NCBI GenBank assembly: GCA_934402155.1
Contig: CAKRTP010000089.1
Coordinates: forward strand, 1-7,418
Origin: an uncultured Blautia sp.
Lineage (GTDB): Bacteria > Bacillota > Clostridia > Lachnospirales > Lachnospiraceae
Direction: 5' to 3'
DNA length: 7,418 nucleotides
The notes under the pieces: model-generated
What the model was told of the DNA's origin: nothing
Database searches by the model: none
What the model saw: only the letters and a program-made list of their open reading frames with translations
Program-made: the position numbers and the translations under genes
Shown: positions 5,593 through 7,418 of the stretch, piece by piece
Layout: each line of letters starts with the position of its first letter
Numbering within the stretch: position 1 is the first letter of the stretch

Positions 5593-5621
5593 TTGATAAA
5601 AATAAAAAAAACTAATATAAT
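5593..5621 (+). promoter_or_regulatory. Promoter of the LarC-like gene
   Basis: TTGATA (5593-5598) and TATAAT (5616-5621) are separated by 17 bp, close to the housekeeping sigma consensus. Transcription would start near 5628, leaving a 42-nt leader before the ATG at 5670. Confidence 0.8.
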
Positions 5622-5669
5622 TTTGATAAATGAAGAAACGATGAGAGATGAATTGGAGGGACTTAAATT

Positions 5670-6593
5670 ATGGGAAAAACTTTATATCTGGAGTGTTATT
5701 CCGGGATCAGCGGTGACATGACAGTTGCAGCACTTCTTGATCTGGGAGCTGATCAGGCAGTTCTGGACAGTGCACTGAAAAGCCTTCCGGTGTCAGGATT
5801 TCAGACAAGGATCAGCAGGGTTGTAAAAGGTGGTATTGATGCCTGCGATTTTGATGTTATGCTGGATAAAGAATATGAAAATCATGATCATGATATGGAA
5901 TATCTTCACGGACATCATCATGAAAATACAGAGGCAGACACCCATCTCCATGCACATGAGAATGGTACAGATGAGATGCACACTCACAATCATGATCATG
6001 TACATGAGCATAAACATACTCATGATGCAGCATCTGCACACGGACATCACCATCATGAGCATCGTGGACTGAAAGAAATCACACATATAATAGAGCATAG
6101 CGAAATGACCGATAATGCCAAAAAGACCGCACTGAGAATATTCGGAATCCTTGCAGAGGCAGAAGGCAAGGCTCATAATATGCCGTCAGATCAGGTTCAT
6201 TTTCATGAGGTAGGAGCAGTTGATTCTATAGTGGATATTGTATCGGCTGCAGTTTGTCTGGACAACCTGGAGATTACGGATGTGGTCATTCCTGTTCTTC
6301 ACGAGGGCTGTGGTACTGTCCGCTGCCAGCATGGAATCCTTCCGGTTCCTGTACCGGCAGTTGTGAATGTGGTAAACGAAAATCATCTGAATATGAAAAT
6401 AACAGATGTTAAGGGAGAACTTGTAACACCTACAGGAGCTGCTATTGCAGCTGCGATAAAAACAAAAGACCAGCTTCCAAAGGAATTTGCGATTCAGAAA
6501 ACAGGGGTTGGTGCCGGAAAACGTCACTATGAGTGTCCGGGAATTCTCAAAGCAATGCTTATTTCAGAGGGTGTATCTGGATGCTGTATGTGA
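5670..6593 (+). CDS. larC: LarC-type nickel-insertion protein, N-terminal (LarC1) domain only, His-rich
   Basis: LarC inserts nickel into the pincer nucleotide cofactor of lactate racemase and related LarA-type epimerases, in a CTP-dependent reaction in the cytoplasm. This protein has 307 residues. It shows the LarC N-terminal signature LYLECYSGISGDMTVAALLD (5-24), the core motif VHFHEVGAVDSIVDIV, VTPTGAAIAAA, and a GVGAGKRHYECPGILKAML segment that normally closes the first domain. Full LarC is about 400 residues or more and continues into a second domain (LarC2, the CTP-binding part). Here a stop follows within about 15 residues. The next 139 bp encode nothing like LarC2 in any frame, so this is a stand-alone LarC1. 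Residues 72-131 form a His-rich insert. The start is set by GGAGGG (5655-5660), 9 nt upstream. No larA, larB or larE gene is in view. Confidence 0.85.
   Translation: MGKTLYLECYSGISGDMTVAALLDLGADQAVLDSALKSLPVSGFQTRISRVVKGGIDACDFDVMLDKEYENHDHDMEYLHGHHHENTEADTHLHAHENGTDEMHTHNHDHVHEHKHTHDAASAHGHHHHEHRGLKEITHIIEHSEMTDNAKKTALRIFGILAEAEGKAHNMPSDQVHFHEVGAVDSIVDIVSAAVCLDNLEITDVVIPVLHEGCGTVRCQHGILPVPVPAVVNVVNENHLNMKITDVKGELVTPTGAAIAAAIKTKDQLPKEFAIQKTGVGAGKRHYECPGILKAMLISEGVSGCCM
5883..6062 (+). other. Histidine-rich insert of the LarC-like protein
   Basis: Codons 72-131 encode 23 histidines in 60 residues, mixed mostly with Asp, Glu, Thr and Gly, in patterns such as HNHDHVHEHKHTH and HGHHHHEH. It interrupts the LarC1 fold between the first conserved block and the helix before the VHFHEVGAVDS motif. 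It probably buffers or delivers nickel, as His-rich tracts do in other nickel chaperones. The CAT/CAC codon run also makes the DNA locally repetitive and creates spurious open frames on both strands. Confidence 0.9.
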
Positions 6594-6604
6594 AGTCTGC
6601 AATA

Positions 6605-6618
6605 ACCAAACGTTTGTG
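6605..6618. promoter_or_regulatory. LacI-family operator upstream of the NagB-like gene
   Basis: CAAACGTTTG at 6607-6616 is a perfect 10-bp palindrome with a central CG. It shares AAACGTTTG with the site at 5552-5560. Its centre is 37.5 bp before the -35 hexamer and 60.5 bp before the -10, the same distances as at the LarC promoter. It fits the cre consensus poorly (8 of 14), which argues for a dedicated LacI-family protein over CcpA. Confidence 0.62.
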
Positions 6619-6648
6619 TACTTTCAGGTCAAATTTGCCTTGTATTTG

Positions 6649-6677
6649 TTGAATAAAAAAAAGATATCAACTATAAT
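6649..6677 (+). promoter_or_regulatory. Promoter of the NagB-like gene
   Basis: TTGAAT (6649-6654) and a perfect TATAAT (6672-6677) have a 17-bp spacer. Transcription would start near 6684, with a 49-nt leader before ATG 6733. The gene therefore need not depend on read-through from the LarC-like gene, and no terminator is visible between the two. Confidence 0.78.
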
Positions 6678-6732
6678 TGAGTTAACAATAAATGCAGCGA
6701 AATAAAGAAAAAACGAGAGGAAGAAAAGCGAT

Positions 6733-7418
6733 ATGGGACATAGTTATTATGGCTATACGAAGGAAGAACTGGTAGGAAATGATCCGAAACTTCCTGTCAT
6801 TGTTATGGAGGACAATGCATCAGTATTTCATTCCATGGCAGTTGAAATGGTGGATGAGATCAAGATGCATAATGCAAAGGGTGAAAAGACGGTATTCATC
6901 TGCCCGGTAGGACCTGTAGGACAGTATCCGTATTTTGTGGATATGATCAATGAGCAGAATATCAGTCTGAAAGATGTGTGGTTTATCAACATGGATGAAT
7001 ATCTGGATGATGAAAAACAGTGGGTCTCCAAAGATCATCCGTTAAGTTTCAGAGGATTTATGCAGCGTACAGTTTATGATAAAATCCGTCCGGAACTGGT
7101 AATGCCGGAAGATCACAGGGTATTCCCTGATCCGGTTCATCCGGAATATGTTCCTGAACTGATCGAAAAACTGGGTGGCGTTGATATCTGTTTCGGCGGG
7201 ATCGGAATTAACGGACATGTGGCATTTAATGAGGCAGATCCGTCACTTACAAATGAAGAATTTCTTGCCCAGAAGACCCGTGTTCTCGAAATTACGAAAG
7301 AGACAAGAACGGCAAATGCGATCGGTGATTTCAATGGAGCACTGGAAGATATGCCTCATTACTGCGTTACTATTGGAATTAATGAGATTTCTCATGCAAG
7401 AAAGATCCGTCTGGGATG
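6733..7418 (+). CDS. NagB-like glucosamine/galactosamine-6-phosphate deaminase-isomerase (3' end outside window)
   Basis: This is a cytoplasmic enzyme of the NagB/6-phosphogluconolactonase superfamily, expected to convert an amino-sugar 6-phosphate to a ketose phosphate and ammonia. The frame stays open for 228 codons to the window edge. Landmarks are FINMDEYLD at 84-92 (Asp88 corresponds to catalytic Asp72 of E. coli NagB), HPLSFRGFM at 102-110, and GGIGINGHVAFNEADPSL at 155-172. In NagB the last motif is G-x-G-x-D-G-H-x-A-F-N-E. Here the Asp141 equivalent is Asn160, while the His (162) and Glu (167) are kept. E. coli AgaI, a galactosamine-6-phosphate deaminase relative, also has Asn there as I recall it. 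The phosphate loop, TGGTP in NagB, is replaced by VGPVGQYP (59-66). It is therefore a divergent family member with uncertain substrate. The GAGAGG Shine-Dalgarno (6715-6720) is 12 nt upstream. Confidence 0.82.
   Translation, partial: MGHSYYGYTKEELVGNDPKLPVIVMEDNASVFHSMAVEMVDEIKMHNAKGEKTVFICPVGPVGQYPYFVDMINEQNISLKDVWFINMDEYLDDEKQWVSKDHPLSFRGFMQRTVYDKIRPELVMPEDHRVFPDPVHPEYVPELIEKLGGVDICFGGIGINGHVAFNEADPSLTNEEFLAQKTRVLEITKETRTANAIGDFNGALEDMPHYCVTIGINEISHARKIRLG

Noticed and set aside
5793..6176. Open frames on both strands over the His-rich tract, rich in Met and Ile or in His and Tyr
   Set aside because: They are translations of the CAT/CAC/ATG repeat in other frames. The LarC frame is conserved and has a promoter and ribosome site.
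6605..6618. CcpA cre site upstream of the NagB-like gene
   Set aside because: Only 8 of 14 positions fit TGWAANCGNTNWCA. The shared core and spacing with 5552-5560 point to a different LacI-family protein.
6487..6705. Open frame overlapping the end of LarC as a possible frameshifted LarC2
   Set aside because: Its translation has no LarC2 features and it ends before the next gene. It also covers the operator and promoter of that gene.
1..7418. CRISPR arrays, tRNA or rRNA genes, mobile elements
   Set aside because: No regularly spaced repeats, no cloverleaf or rRNA signatures, and no transposase or integrase motifs were seen. The only direct repeat is the two-copy 57-bp element.

Overview
The window looks like chromosomal DNA from a low-to-moderate-GC Gram-positive anaerobe. 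A Clostridia/Lachnospiraceae gut bacterium is my best guess. The basis is strong AGGAGG/GGAGG Shine-Dalgarno (SD) sequences at short spacing, A+T-rich promoters, two LacI-family regulators in 7 kb, and a catabolic gene set typical of that group. This is inference from style and gene content; no taxonomic marker is present.

Left block (1-4290, + strand): a secreted NMT1/SsuA-like ABC substrate-binding protein (93-1100), a LacI-family regulator (start best placed at GTG 1210, ending 2217), a class II ketose-bisphosphate aldolase of the KbaY/GatY type (2292-3143), and a two-SIS-domain GlmS/AgaS-like sugar-phosphate isomerase or deaminase (3178-4239). It ends at a 20-bp-stem bidirectional terminator (4246-4288). 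A nearly identical 57-bp element lies in front of both the binding-protein gene and the regulator gene. Each copy holds a 10-bp inverted repeat followed by a CG-centred palindrome that looks like a LacI-family operator. The block reads as a regulated pathway: solute capture, transcriptional control, isomerisation/deamination, then aldol cleavage. No permease, ATPase or kinase is in view.

Right block (4292-7418): a second LacI-family regulator on the minus strand (5350-4292) diverges from a LarC-type nickel-insertion protein (5670-6593). That protein has a 60-residue histidine-rich insert and lacks the usual C-terminal LarC2 domain. It is followed by a NagB-like amino-sugar-phosphate deaminase/isomerase (6733 to beyond the window end) with an Asp-to-Asn change in the catalytic motif. 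The intergenic space 5351-5669 (319 bp) holds the divergent promoters, two hairpins in the regulator leader, an 8-bp dyad and a LacI-type operator.

The most interesting signal is regulatory. The promoters of the LarC gene and the NagB-like gene each have a consensus-like -35/-10 pair with a 17-bp spacer and an upstream AAACGTTTG site. The distance from site to promoter is identical to the base in both. This suggests one LacI-family protein, plausibly the divergent regulator, binds both from an upstream, activator-like position. Also notable are the altered phosphate-binding loops in the SIS protein and the NagB-like protein, and the split or truncated LarC.
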